Positions 17,794 through 26,763 of a DNA stretch of 64,000 nt are shown one piece after another. The translations under genes and the position numbers were made by a program. Under the pieces are notes generated by a model that was not told the origin of the DNA, ran no database searches, and saw only the letters and a program-made list of their open reading frames with translations. Each line of letters begins with the position of its first letter. The first letter of the stretch is position 1. This stretch comes from JAWLHU01 sp049324875 (GTDB lineage: Bacteria; Bacillota; Sulfobacillia; Symbiobacteriales; Symbiobacteriaceae): NCBI GenBank assembly GCA_049324875.1, contig JBMONC010000058.1, forward strand, positions 1 to 64,000. The letters are read 5' to 3'.

Positions 17794-17869
17794 GGACCGC
17801 TAGCTCAACTGGCAGAGCATCCGACTCTTAATCGGACGGTTGAAGGTTCGAGTCCTTCGCGGTCCACCA
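17794..17869 (+). tRNA. tRNA-Lys(CTT), copy 1
   Basis: 76 nt. Acceptor GGACCGC with GCGGTCC; anticodon stem TCCGA/TCGGA with loop CTCTTAA (anticodon CTT); T-loop GTTCGAGTC; CCA encoded. Only 31 nt separate it from tRNA-Ser, so both are probably one transcript. Confidence 0.95.
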
Positions 17870-17947
17870 ACCCAGAGAAGCGCCTGGCTGCCAGGCGCTC
17901 TCTCTTTTGCCTTGGATTCGCCGGGAGTGGGGCTGTCCGTTTCTTTG

Positions 17948-18158
17948 CCACGGATTACACGGATTACACGGATAAAACAAATACATTATAAAAAATGTGG
18001 GTGGTACCCTTTTCATCAGTGGTGCTGGTGCGAAGCACCGCACCCATGGTGGAAAATTACGTGGTGTGCCTAGTCCTGCTCATCGTGCTACGTTACCTTA
18101 TTATAGATTTATGTTTTTAAATCCGTGTATATCCGTGTGTATCCGTGTATATCCGTGG
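17948..18158 (+). repeat. dispersed inverted-repeat element, copy B
   Basis: Left tandem 9-mers CACGGATTA at 17949. The central hairpin GGTGCgaaGCACC is preserved. The right end is the complementary but degenerate series ATCCGTGTAT/ATCCGTGTGT ending ATCCGTGG. It lies between the two tRNA pairs. Confidence 0.85.
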
Positions 18159-18243
18159 TAAGATCATGGACCCCATTATTGTGGATGACCCAGCATCATC
18201 GGAGTAGCGAAAAATGATTCCATTCCCCCCAGCGAATCCACTG

Positions 18244-18273
18244 TTGCGCTGACGGCGCGAGGCATGGTATAGT
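18244..18273 (+). promoter_or_regulatory. predicted tRNA promoter 2
   Basis: TTGCGC (18244-18249), an 18-bp spacer and TATAGT (18268-18273), followed by GTCCTGCGC. It is nearly the same as promoter 1, showing that the duplication included the promoter. Confidence 0.7.
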
Positions 18274-18306
18274 AAGTCCTGCGCCGTTTCAAGCGGCTGC
18301 AGCTTT

Positions 18307-18397
18307 GGAGAGATACCCAAGTGGCTGAAGGGGCGGCTTTGCTAAAGCTGTAGGGGGCGCAAGTCCCGCGAGGGTTCAAATCCCTCTCTCTCCGCCA
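18307..18397 (+). tRNA. tRNA-Ser(GCT), copy 2
   Basis: I see no difference from the copy at 17672 over the whole tRNA, including the GCCA end. Confidence 0.95.
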
Positions 18398-18431
18398 AAG
18401 GCGCCGTGTTCTGGTGGCACGGTGCTGATAC

Positions 18432-18507
18432 GGACCGCTAGCTCAACTGGCAGAGCATCCGACTCTTAATCGGACGGTTGAAGGTTCGAGTCCTTCGCGG
18501 TCCACCA
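18432..18507 (+). tRNA. tRNA-Lys(CTT), copy 2
   Basis: Same sequence as the copy at 17794. Spacing from the preceding tRNA-Ser is 34 nt versus 31 nt in copy 1. Confidence 0.95.
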
Positions 18508-18645
18508 GAGATGAACAGAGCAGCGCACGCGGGTGCGCTGCTCTTTCGATTTTGCCCTGGCCCACAGAATCTTTCCAGCATGACCGCCTGATGGTGTGTG
18601 AATGCTATGACCAAAGATCGGTTGTGATGACAGGGAGGTCGTAGC

Positions 18646-19161
18646 GTGCGGAAGTGGTGGGCGGCAATTCTGCTCGTGGCCTTGCTGACCGGAGGGTGCA
18701 TGGGGGGTGGCGGTCAGCAGCAGCCCCAGCCGCAACAGGCTCCGGAACCCAGCGATGAGAAGGTGGAGGAGGCCGTGGAGAAGGCGCTCCACGAGGATGA
18801 GATGAAGGATTTCCTCCGCACCCAGGTGCGCGCCCAGGCCGGTACCGAGATGCTGGAGATGGCGCTGGACACCCAGGAGGGGAAGAAGGCGATCGAGGAT
18901 GCGCTGAAGAGCGCCATCGGCTCGCCGGTGGGCGAGCAGGTGATCCAGAAGAAGGTCACCGAGATGATGGAGGACCCGATGGTGCGGACGCAGATCCAGA
19001 CCGTCATCCGCCAGACGATGATGGAGATGCTGGCCAAGGGCGCCGAGGGTCGGGAGGGTAAAGACCAGAAGGGCAAGGAGAAGGGGAAGGAAAAGGAAAA
19101 GGGAAAGGAAAAGGAGAAGGGCGGCGGCGGAGGCGGCGGAGGAGGCGGCGGCGGCAGTTAG
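18646..19161 (+). CDS. GerD-like lipoprotein
   Basis: 171 residues from GTG 18646, with AGGGAGG upstream. The signal peptide ends in lipobox LTGGC (Cys18). A Gln/Pro linker precedes a helical core (about 35-130) with EGKKAIEDALKSAI, GEQVIQKKVTEMMEDPMV and RTQIQTVIRQTMMEML. These resemble GerD, the lipoprotein scaffold of nutrient germinosomes in Bacillus and relatives. The tail is a Lys/Glu run followed by about 12 Gly. The assignment rests on motif resemblance and domain order only; a general small lipoprotein is the alternative. Confidence 0.6.
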   Translation: MRKWWAAILLVALLTGGCMGGGGQQQPQPQQAPEPSDEKVEEAVEKALHEDEMKDFLRTQVRAQAGTEMLEMALDTQEGKKAIEDALKSAIGSPVGEQVIQKKVTEMMEDPMVRTQIQTVIRQTMMEMLAKGAEGREGKDQKGKEKGKEKEKGKEKEKGGGGGGGGGGGGS

Positions 19162-20735
19162 GACTCCTCCGGCTCCCGGGCTGAAACAGCAGGCCGGTCC
19201 ACCTCCGGCTTCGGCATGAGGCCGTCGGCCTCCAACGCCTCAAGCAGCTCCCGGTAGTGCTGTCCGTCGACGATCAGGTCGGTGGGGGTCAGTTCGCCGA
19301 TCACGTAGCGGGCGGTGCGGCGAGAGGCCTTCACCTGCTGGGCGAGCACGGGGTCGGCGCAGCGCAGGAGCATCACCTCCTGCAGGTAGACCTGTCCATA
19401 GGCCCTCGACCAGGCCCCCAGGTCGAAGGCGACGTTCTGCGGCACCCCGGTGGCCGACTGCCGGCGCAGGAAGTCCAGGAGTTCACTGCCCGTCATGCCC
19501 GCCTTCAGCGCCCGGTAGACCGAGGGCTTGGAGAGCCGGTAGGTCAGGGTCCGGTCGGTCTGACCGACCAGGTCGGCCGTCAACTCCAGCTTCCAGAGCA
19601 CCTGGCTGACCACCGGGCGGTGGACGATCACCTCGAAGGTGGCCTGCAGCAGCAGCGGGGCCAACCCCTCGGGCGGAGCCTCCTCGGCGGGCTCCTGTCC
19701 CGAGAGGATGGCGCCGCCCGCCCGGGTGAGCCGGCAGGTCAGATCGGGAGACTGCTTGTGCTCGCCCGGCGCCTCGCCCAGGTCGAAGAGCCCCATGGGC
19801 GCCAGGAAGGTGGTCAGGTGGTGGCGCAGCCGGAGGAGGAAGGAGCCCCGCTGGCTCGGGTTGATCAGCGGCTCCAGCTCATCCACCAGCCGGTCCACCG
19901 AGACCCACTCGTCGCCCACCGAGCGGATGACGGAGAGAAAGGTCTGCAGGTCCTGGTAGAAGTACCGGTCCTGCCAGTACCGGAACAGGTCGAGCCGCTT
20001 GGCGCCATCCCGCTGCTCCACCCAGGAGGGCAGGTCGTCCGTGGTACGGAGCCTGCCCTCCTCCCGCGCGATCAGCCGCCGGTCGAGGCAGTAGCCGACC
20101 AGCATGCCAAGCGGCTCGGGGTAGCGCCCGGCCACCGACTCCTCCTCCTCCGAGCCGGGCATCAGCAGATCCAGCAGCGCTCGGAGGTACCGCTTGAAGA
20201 TCTGCCCCTGCTGGGTCAGGGTGATCTCATGGGTGTGGACATAGGCGAGGAAGCGATGGACCTCCTCCAGCAGGCTCCGCTGCTGCGGGACCGGTCGTAC
20301 GGGGGTGCCGCCCAGGCTGAGCCGGGCGATCATCTGCCGGTTGAGGATCTCGTCCATCGCCTGCATCAGGTCGGTCGGGATGAAGAAGACCTGCCGGTAG
20401 TTCTGGGAGCGCAGGTAGATCAGCCCGCGGTGCTGCAGCTCCTCCAGCGCCCGGGCGGAGGACTTGCGGCGCTTCCCCGAGAGCAGCCCGACGATCTGGT
20501 GGCAGAGCTCGACCGTCACCCCCTGATCCCCGCCGTTGAAGTAGACCACCTTGAGGGCGGACCACTCCTCGTCGGAGAGCCGGCCCAGCGCCTCCTGGAG
20601 CTGGTCGCGGCTGAGCAGGCGGGCAGCGATCTCCCCCTCCAGGGAGGATCGGTCCCCCGCCTCCAGCCCATAAGTGGAGAGGATGCGCCGGAACTGGTCC
20701 GCCGGGGTCTGTGCCAGCGACTCCTTCAGCTGCAT
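19158..20735 (-). CDS. helicase-associated protein (XPB partner)
   Basis: 525 residues. ATG 20735 is chosen because GAGGTGA lies just upstream, inside the end of the helicase gene, 7 nt after its stop. The protein is largely helical with winged-helix-like repeats (ALGRLSDEEWSALKVVYFNGG, ARALEELQHRGLIYL, FKRYLRALLDLL). It ends in a segment (FEVIVHRPVVSQVLWKLELTA ... TYRLSKPSVYRALKAG) like the region that accompanies XPB/Ssl2-type helicases. It has no Walker motifs and no visible nuclease motif. By operon context it probably binds or regulates the upstream helicase. Its stop overlaps the end of the convergent GerD-like gene by 4 nt. Confidence 0.7.
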   Translation of the reverse strand: MQLKESLAQTPADQFRRILSTYGLEAGDRSSLEGEIAARLLSRDQLQEALGRLSDEEWSALKVVYFNGGDQGVTVELCHQIVGLLSGKRRKSSARALEELQHRGLIYLRSQNYRQVFFIPTDLMQAMDEILNRQMIARLSLGGTPVRPVPQQRSLLEEVHRFLAYVHTHEITLTQQGQIFKRYLRALLDLLMPGSEEEESVAGRYPEPLGMLVGYCLDRRLIAREEGRLRTTDDLPSWVEQRDGAKRLDLFRYWQDRYFYQDLQTFLSVIRSVGDEWVSVDRLVDELEPLINPSQRGSFLLRLRHHLTTFLAPMGLFDLGEAPGEHKQSPDLTCRLTRAGGAILSGQEPAEEAPPEGLAPLLLQATFEVIVHRPVVSQVLWKLELTADLVGQTDRTLTYRLSKPSVYRALKAGMTGSELLDFLRRQSATGVPQNVAFDLGAWSRAYGQVYLQEVMLLRCADPVLAQQVKASRRTARYVIGELTPTDLIVDGQHYRELLEALEADGLMPKPEVDRPAVSAREPEES

Positions 20736-20742
20736 GGGGGGC

Positions 20743-22431
20743 TCACCTCGCTGCGAGGAAATCCTCCGCATGGGAGATCTGGTACCGGTAGCCCTGCTCG
20801 GTGAGGAAGAGCTGCCGCTTGGCGGCGAACTCCTGGTCCCGGGTCTCCCGGGTGACCAGCGAGTAGAAGTAGGCCGGGGAGCCGTCGGCCTTGGGCCGCA
20901 GGATGCGGCCCAGCCGCTGTGCCTCCTCCTGCCGGGAACCGAAGGTGCCGCTCACCTGAATCGCCACCGTGGCGTCGGGCAGGTCGACGGCGAAGTTGGC
21001 CACCTTGGAGACCACCAGCAGCTTGATCTGCCCCGCCTTGAACCGGGCGTAGAGCTCATCCCGCTCCCGGGTGGGAACCTGCCCGGTGATCAGCGGGGCG
21101 CCCAGCTCCCTGGCCAGCGTCTTGAGCTGATCAAGGTACTGGCCGATCACCAGGACCATGTCGCCCTCGTGGCGCCGCACGATCTCGTGGACCAGCGGGT
21201 TCTTGGCCGGGTTCTCCGAGGCGATCCGGAACTTGGCCCGGTCCTCGGCCACGGCGTAGCGGAGGCGGAGCTCCTCGTGGAGCGGCACCCGGATCTCGTG
21301 GCAGGTGGCGGTGGCGATGAAGCCCTGGCGCTCCAGCACCTTCCACGGCACATCGAAGCGCTTGGGGCCGATCAGGGAGAAGACATCCTCCTCCCGGCCA
21401 TCCTCCCGGATCAGGGTGGCGGTCAGGCCCAACCGGCGCCTGGCCTGGATCTCCGAGGTGACCCGGAAGACCGGGGCCGGCAGCATGTGGACCTCGTCGT
21501 AGATGATAAGCCCCCAGTCCCGGGCGCCGATTAACTGGTGGTGGGGCATCTCATCGGTGCCGGCCTCCCGGTAGGTGAGGATCTGATAGGTGGAGACCGT
21601 CACCGGCCTGATCTCCTTGACCTCGCCGCTGTACTCGCCGATCTGCTCCCGCGGCAGGGTGGTCTTGTCCACCAGCTCGTCGATCCACTGCCGCACGGCG
21701 GTGATGTTGGTGGTGAGGATCAGGGTCTGCTGCTGGACCGCTTCCATGCTGCCCATGCCGACCACGGTCTTGCCCGCCCCGCAGGGGAGGACGATCACCC
21801 CGCTGCCGCCCGCTGCCGAGCCGCCCTTGTAAAAGGCCCGCACCGCCTGCTCCTGGTAGGGGCGCAGGGCAAAGGGGCGCCCGCTCAGGGTGACCTCCCG
21901 CAGCTGGAAGGGGAGCGCCGCACCCTCGGTGTACCCGGCCAGGTCCTCCACCGGGAAGCCGATCTTGGTCATCGCCTGCTTGACATGCCCCCGCCTCTCC
22001 GGGTCGACCACCAGGCCGTCCGCCCGCTGCTCCAGCAGGAAGGGGCGCACCTGCTGGTTGTGCCAGACCTCGGTCAGCACGAGGGGGTCGGCAGCGCGGA
22101 GGAGGAGGGTGCCGTCCGGATCCCGCACCAGCTGCACCCGGCCGTACCGGGCGACATAGTCGACAATATCCTGCCGGAGCGACTCGGGAATGGGGAACTT
22201 GGAGTAGCGGCTGAGTCCGTCCAGGATCTCCCGGGCGGTCAGGCCGCTGGCCGCTGCGTTCCAGAGGGAGAGCGGTGTGATGGCGTAGGTGTGGATGTGC
22301 TCCGGGCTCTTCACCAGTTCGGCAAAGGTGGAGAGCAGATCCCGGGCCTCTTCAAAGGCCGGGTTCATCACCTCGAGGAGAACCGTGCGGTCACTCTGCA
22401 CGATCAGCGGGTTGAGCGGCTGGTATTCCAC
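20743..22431 (-). CDS. XPB/Rad25-type DNA helicase (SF2)
   Basis: 562 residues from GTG 22431, preceded by AAGGAGGGG; the ATG at 22464 has no ribosome site. An N-terminal XPB-specific domain (about 1-180) precedes the helicase core: Q/I region LRPYQEQAVRAFY, Walker A LPCGAGKTVVGMG, Walker B/motif II IYDEVHML, motif III TATLIRED. A C-terminal RecA-like domain ends with QVSGTFGSRQEEAQRLGRILRPK (motifs V-VI). XPB-family enzymes remodel DNA in repair and transcription. The bacterial role is not established, and the downstream partner gene is probably co-expressed. Confidence 0.9.
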   Translation of the reverse strand: MEYQPLNPLIVQSDRTVLLEVMNPAFEEARDLLSTFAELVKSPEHIHTYAITPLSLWNAAASGLTAREILDGLSRYSKFPIPESLRQDIVDYVARYGRVQLVRDPDGTLLLRAADPLVLTEVWHNQQVRPFLLEQRADGLVVDPERRGHVKQAMTKIGFPVEDLAGYTEGAALPFQLREVTLSGRPFALRPYQEQAVRAFYKGGSAAGGSGVIVLPCGAGKTVVGMGSMEAVQQQTLILTTNITAVRQWIDELVDKTTLPREQIGEYSGEVKEIRPVTVSTYQILTYREAGTDEMPHHQLIGARDWGLIIYDEVHMLPAPVFRVTSEIQARRRLGLTATLIREDGREEDVFSLIGPKRFDVPWKVLERQGFIATATCHEIRVPLHEELRLRYAVAEDRAKFRIASENPAKNPLVHEIVRRHEGDMVLVIGQYLDQLKTLARELGAPLITGQVPTRERDELYARFKAGQIKLLVVSKVANFAVDLPDATVAIQVSGTFGSRQEEAQRLGRILRPKADGSPAYFYSLVTRETRDQEFAAKRQLFLTEQGYRYQISHAEDFLAAR

Positions 22432-22626
22432 GATTCCCCTCCTTCCGTCCGGGCCATATCCCACCGCTTGTTGGCTAGGCGGTTCCTAAACAGAGTACGT
22501 TCGTTAAGCCATGAGTCGAATCCTGCCAGCGGGTGGTGGAGGATAATGCAACCTTCAGCCCGAACCCTTACGGCGGCACGCGAGAACTCTCGGACAGAGA
22601 GCACCCGAAGGTTGAAGGAGGACTTC

Positions 22627-25542
22627 ATGGAGTACTGGCGTGGCCTCTCCCCGGCGCTGGTGAGAGGGTTCGGTCTACTGGCGGGCATCCTTGTGCTTCA
22701 CTTCCTGTCACAGCGGTTGAACCAGCCCATCGACTGGCAGGCGGCGGTGCTCTACGGCACGGTGCTGGGCATCGCCATGCGCTGGCCGGTGATCATGCCC
22801 CAGACCGGCGTGCGGGTGATCCTGATCGCCGGGCTGCTGATCGAAGCGGTCTGGCGGGGTGGCCTCCTGACCGGTTACACCCTGATCCTGGTGGAGTTCG
22901 GGGTGCGGATGCTGGCCCTGCACACCGCCTACCGGCTCTGGGAGTGGTACCGCCCCCTGATCATCCTGATCACCCTGGGGGCCGCCTGGGGACTGTCCGA
23001 GCTGGTCAAGTCGCCCCATGCCATCCTCTGGGAGGGGCTGCGCACCGACGCCTCTGCCTTCACGTTGGCCTACGGCTTCTGGATCCTGCTCAACCTGGCC
23101 TGGGCAATCCTGCGGGCCCCGGTCCGCCAGCGGCCCGCCAGCCTGCACTTCCTCTACATCATCCGGCAGACCTGGTGGACACCGCTCCTCTTCGTCCTGG
23201 TGGGCTGGATCATGACTCTGGTGGACAGCTTCCCCTACCCGCTGACGGTGCCGGCGGCGCTCCTCCTGCTCTGGCTGCAGAGCGTGGTGGGGCCGGTCTT
23301 CACCACCCTCCACCAGGACCGGGCGGTCGCCAGCCTCCTCCGGCTGGCGCCCTGGCAGGCCCCCCACCAGCGCTCCCAGGCCCACCGTGTGATGCGGATG
23401 GGCCACGCCCTGGGGCAGGCGCTCCACCTCTCGGCCGATGAGCTGCGCAGCATCGGGTATGCATCCCTGCTGCAGGATGCCCTGGTGGAGTCGGAGGTCT
23501 CGATCCCGCTCTGGTACCCCTTCCCGCCCGGACCGGAGGAGGTCGCCCGGCTCCGCCGGTACAATGAGGCCGTGGTCCGCCGGATTGAGCAGGACGGCGT
23601 CCTGCAGGATGTGGCCAACCTGATTCGCTACCGCTACGCCGCCTACGACGGCCGCGGTTACCCCCCGGTCAGCGGCGATGCGATCCCGATGGCCGCCCAG
23701 GTGCTGACGGCGGCCAATGCCCTGGTCTACCTGACCTTGCCGGAGGGGCGGGGCCTCTCCCCGGAGCAGGCGGTGGAGTGGATCCGGACCCATGCGGAGG
23801 CCCGGTTCCAGCGGGAGCTGCTCAACGCCATGCTCTCCACCCTGATGGAGATGGGGGCCGGGCAGGCGAATGTGGAGGGGCTGCCCCAGGCGATCCGGCA
23901 GCTGCAGAACCTGGTGGGCGGTTCCGAGACCAACTCGGTGATGCGGTTGGGCTTCCGGCGGGTCCTGATGCAGCTGCGGGGCCGCACCGGCCTCCTGCCC
24001 GAGCTGCCCGACGAGGTGCAGGCCGTGGCCCGCCTCTCCACCATCCTGGCGGGCAGCCAGAGCCTGGATCAGGCGGCCCAGGTGCTGGTGCGCTCGGTGG
24101 GGCAACTGATGAACGCCAAGACCGCCCTCGCCCTGGCGGATGACCAGTCCGGCGACCTGAACATGCGCTTCCGGGCGGTGCATGACTTCCGCTTCGTCGA
24201 GGTGATCGGCCGGCAGATCGCCGTACAGGGCGGGCACATGAGCCGCGCCCTCCTGAGGCAGGAGCCCACCCAGCTGGTGGACCTGCTGGAGGCCACCTCA
24301 CCCCTGGCCCAGGAGATCGCCCGGGTGGAGGGCATCCACTCGGTGCTCTTCGTTCCCCTGGTGAGCCAGGGGAAGTCCATCGGGCTGCTGATGGTGGGCT
24401 TGACCCGCCACCACTGGTTTACCCCGCGAGAGGTGGGCCTCATCCATCTGATGTCCGGCCTGGCGGCCACGGCGATGGAGCGGGCCCGGCTGATGGGAGA
24501 GCTGGAGGAGCGGGTGAAGCACATCTCCGACCTGAAGGCCTTCACCGACACGCTGCTGGACAACCTGTCCAAGGCGATCATCGTGGTCGACCCCGAGGGG
24601 AATCTGACCCTGGCCAACGCCGCCGCCCACGACCTGTTCGGCCTGCTCGACCGGCGGGGGGCGCCCCTGCCCCCCGAGCTGCAGGAGGTCTTCCCCATCC
24701 GGCGGGCCCTGGCCGGGGAGAGCACGGGGGATTACGACCACCCCTGGCGCTCCCTGATCCTCTCCTGCCAGGTCGATCCGCTGCTGGACCGGTCCGGCAC
24801 CCTGCTGGGCGTGGTCTGCCAGGCGAGGGATGTGACCCAGGTCCGGCAGATGGAGGAGCGGTCCAACCGGCTGGAGAAGCTGGCCGCCATTGCCGAGCTG
24901 GCCGCCGGCGCAGCGCACGAGATCCGCAACCCGCTCACCTCGATCCGGGGCTTCATGCAGCTGCTCCAGGCCCAGGGGCGGGAGGGGCAGGCCGAATACT
25001 TCCAGATCATGCTGAACGAGATTGACCGGATTGATGCGATCATCCGCGATCTGCTGCTCCTGGCCCGCCCGGCGCGGGTAAAGCGAATCCCGACCGACCT
25101 GGGCGCGGTGGTGGACGAGGTGCTGCTGCTCCACCAGTCCCAGCTGGAGCGCCGCTCCATCGCCGTCGACCGGCTGATCGAGCCCGGCGGGCCGGCCCTG
25201 CTGGACCCGAAGATGTTCCGCCAACTCCTGCTCAACCTGATCATCAACGCCGTCCAGGCGATGCCCTTCGGCGGCCGCCTGACCATCGTGATCACCCGGC
25301 TCGACCCCGAGACGCTGGTGCTCCAGGTCGCGGACACCGGCGTGGGGATCGCCCCGGAGAACCTGAAGCGGCTCTTCGATCCCTTCTTCACCACCAAGGA
25401 GGAGGGGACCGGTCTGGGGCTGGCGCTCTGCCACAGCATCGTGCAGGCCCACGGCGGCAACATCGAGGTGGAGAGCAAGCTGGGCGTAGGCACCACGTTC
25501 ACCGTTACCCTGCAGGCCGGAATGGAACAGGTGGCATCATAG
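22627..25542 (+). CDS. multidomain membrane histidine kinase: TM / HD-GYP-like / GAF / PAS / HisKA
   Basis: 971 residues from ATG 22627 (AAGGAGG, 5 nt spacing). An in-frame ATG at 22546 with GGAGG would add 27 residues. Domains: several membrane helices (about 10-235); an HD-GYP-like region (about 255-400) where the HD pair is Gln283-Asp284 and GYP survives as DGRGYP (341-346); GAF (about 465-630); PAS (about 640-735); HisKA with His764 (AAGAAHEIRNPLTSIRG); HATPase (NLIINAVQAM, DTGVGIAPENL, EGTGLGLAL). The architecture is kin to sporulation/biofilm-entry kinases, but no partner regulator lies nearby. The HD-GYP part looks catalytically dead and may bind a ligand. Confidence 0.85.
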   Translation: MEYWRGLSPALVRGFGLLAGILVLHFLSQRLNQPIDWQAAVLYGTVLGIAMRWPVIMPQTGVRVILIAGLLIEAVWRGGLLTGYTLILVEFGVRMLALHTAYRLWEWYRPLIILITLGAAWGLSELVKSPHAILWEGLRTDASAFTLAYGFWILLNLAWAILRAPVRQRPASLHFLYIIRQTWWTPLLFVLVGWIMTLVDSFPYPLTVPAALLLLWLQSVVGPVFTTLHQDRAVASLLRLAPWQAPHQRSQAHRVMRMGHALGQALHLSADELRSIGYASLLQDALVESEVSIPLWYPFPPGPEEVARLRRYNEAVVRRIEQDGVLQDVANLIRYRYAAYDGRGYPPVSGDAIPMAAQVLTAANALVYLTLPEGRGLSPEQAVEWIRTHAEARFQRELLNAMLSTLMEMGAGQANVEGLPQAIRQLQNLVGGSETNSVMRLGFRRVLMQLRGRTGLLPELPDEVQAVARLSTILAGSQSLDQAAQVLVRSVGQLMNAKTALALADDQSGDLNMRFRAVHDFRFVEVIGRQIAVQGGHMSRALLRQEPTQLVDLLEATSPLAQEIARVEGIHSVLFVPLVSQGKSIGLLMVGLTRHHWFTPREVGLIHLMSGLAATAMERARLMGELEERVKHISDLKAFTDTLLDNLSKAIIVVDPEGNLTLANAAAHDLFGLLDRRGAPLPPELQEVFPIRRALAGESTGDYDHPWRSLILSCQVDPLLDRSGTLLGVVCQARDVTQVRQMEERSNRLEKLAAIAELAAGAAHEIRNPLTSIRGFMQLLQAQGREGQAEYFQIMLNEIDRIDAIIRDLLLLARPARVKRIPTDLGAVVDEVLLLHQSQLERRSIAVDRLIEPGGPALLDPKMFRQLLLNLIINAVQAMPFGGRLTIVITRLDPETLVLQVADTGVGIAPENLKRLFDPFFTTKEEGTGLGLALCHSIVQAHGGNIEVESKLGVGTTFTVTLQAGMEQVAS

Positions 25543-25548
25543 AAAAGG

Positions 25549-25570
25549 GCCCCGCCGGTCAAGGCGGGGC
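25549..25570 (+). terminator. probable terminator after the multidomain kinase
   Basis: Stem GCCCCGCC (25549-25556) with GGCGGGGC (25563-25570), loop GGTCAA, followed by a weak T stretch TTGTCTC. Confidence 0.65.
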
Positions 25571-25580
25571 TTGTCTCATA

Positions 25581-25823
25581 TCACGGATTACACGGATGAT
25601 TACGGTCCCCTGAAAATGACGGCCACGGATTACACGGATTACACGGATAAAACAAATACATCACAACAATGTGGGGTGGTGCTCTTTTCATCAGTGGTGC
25701 TGGTGCGAAGCACCGCACCACTGCCAAATCGACCCTCCCCAGGTACACAGACGAGGGTGAGACAAGCACCGCCACCATTACATTATATAATTGTATTATC
25801 CGTGTAATCCGTGTAATCCGTGG
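25581..25823 (+). repeat. dispersed inverted-repeat element, copy C
   Basis: Outer CCCCTGAAAATGACGG, tandem CACGGATTA units, hairpin GGTGCgaaGCACC at about 25700 and a precise complementary right end (CCGTGTAATCCGTGTAATCC, then GTGG). The element fills the interval between two convergent genes. Confidence 0.88.
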
Positions 25824-25842
25824 CAAAAAATGGTCTCAACGC

Positions 25843-26511
25843 CTAAGAGGCCAGCAAGGCCAGCGGGGGCTCAAGCGGGGCCGGCTCTGCCGGAGGGGCG
25901 GAACGGGGCGCCGGGGGGCGCTGGTTGTAGACGGCCATTACCTTCTGCATGTACGGGTTCGACTCCCAGTTCTTCGCAGCCCGGGGGCCGCCGTTGTATA
26001 CGGCGAGGGCCTGCTCGGGGGAGCCGTACTCCTGGATCAGCATCGAGAGGTAGAGCGTGCCCAGCTCGACGCTGGTCTCGGGGTCGCTCAGGTCGTACTC
26101 CTCCAGCCCCATCACCCGGGCCAGCCAGGCTCCGGTGGACGGGAGGATCTGCATCAGGCCCCGCTCCCCGGCGGCGCCCACCGCCTCGGCTTGCCAGCGG
26201 GTCTCGACGGTGATCACCGCGGCGATCAGGCGGGGGTCGACCCGATGCCGGTGGGCAGCGCGCGCCACCAGCAGCTGGTACTCCTCGGGGGCCAGGTCGT
26301 CGATCAGCCGGATATGGGAACGGAGCAGCCCCGTCAGCAGGTCGGCGGGGTCGGGCGGAAGCATGGCCAGCGGATTAAGTTCGGGCTCAGGCAGCTGGTC
26401 CGAGCTCTCCGCAGGGGCTGCCGCTGTGCCGCCGAACATGGCGGGTACTGCCAGGATGCCCAACGCAAGGGCACCCCAGAAAGAGCGGCGCAGGCGGAGA
26501 CGTCTCAGCAA
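25843..26511 (-). CDS. lytic transglycosylase (SLT/GH23), exported
   Basis: 222 residues from TTG 26511, with AAAGGAGG upstream at good spacing. A basic signal/anchor (RRLRLRRSFWGALALGILAVPAMF) precedes the domain. SLT motifs: IAAVITVETRW with catalytic Glu, GERGLMQILPSTGAWL and QALAVYNGGPRAAKNW. It cleaves the MurNAc-GlcNAc bond of peptidoglycan with anhydro-ring formation. The Pro/Ala-rich tail is low complexity. A sigma-A-like promoter is visible on the same strand at 26593-26621. Confidence 0.92.
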   Translation of the reverse strand: MLRRLRLRRSFWGALALGILAVPAMFGGTAAAPAESSDQLPEPELNPLAMLPPDPADLLTGLLRSHIRLIDDLAPEEYQLLVARAAHRHRVDPRLIAAVITVETRWQAEAVGAAGERGLMQILPSTGAWLARVMGLEEYDLSDPETSVELGTLYLSMLIQEYGSPEQALAVYNGGPRAAKNWESNPYMQKVMAVYNQRPPAPRSAPPAEPAPLEPPLALLAS

Positions 26512-26592
26512 GAGGGATCCTCCTTTTGGTCGGGTGAGGTGGTCTCTTCGACTCACCCCAACAGGCGGATGGTGTTGCCAGGCAACGGAGAA

Positions 26593-26621
26593 AGAGTAGC
26601 AGGACAACCCTCCCCTGTCAA
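26593..26621 (-). promoter_or_regulatory. predicted promoter of the lytic transglycosylase gene
   Basis: Minus strand TTGACA (26621-26616), a 17-bp spacer and TACTCT (26598-26593), about 80 bp before the TTG start. Confidence 0.75.
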
Positions 26622-26763
26622 CACTTTTTGTAAACATATGGGAAGCGAATTGCCGGGGGCTGGGCGGAACAGATGTGCGGTCTCACCAGGGATTGGGTGG
26701 AGGAGGTACTGGCTTGCATCGAGAATCTCTGGGGGAATGGTAAGGGGAAGGTGACAGGCGATC

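Noticed and set aside
25669..26754. Plus-strand frame starting MWGGALFISGAGAKHRT
   Set aside because: The start is the dispersed repeat element and the rest is antisense to the lytic transglycosylase. Similar peptides recur at other copies because the repeat recurs.
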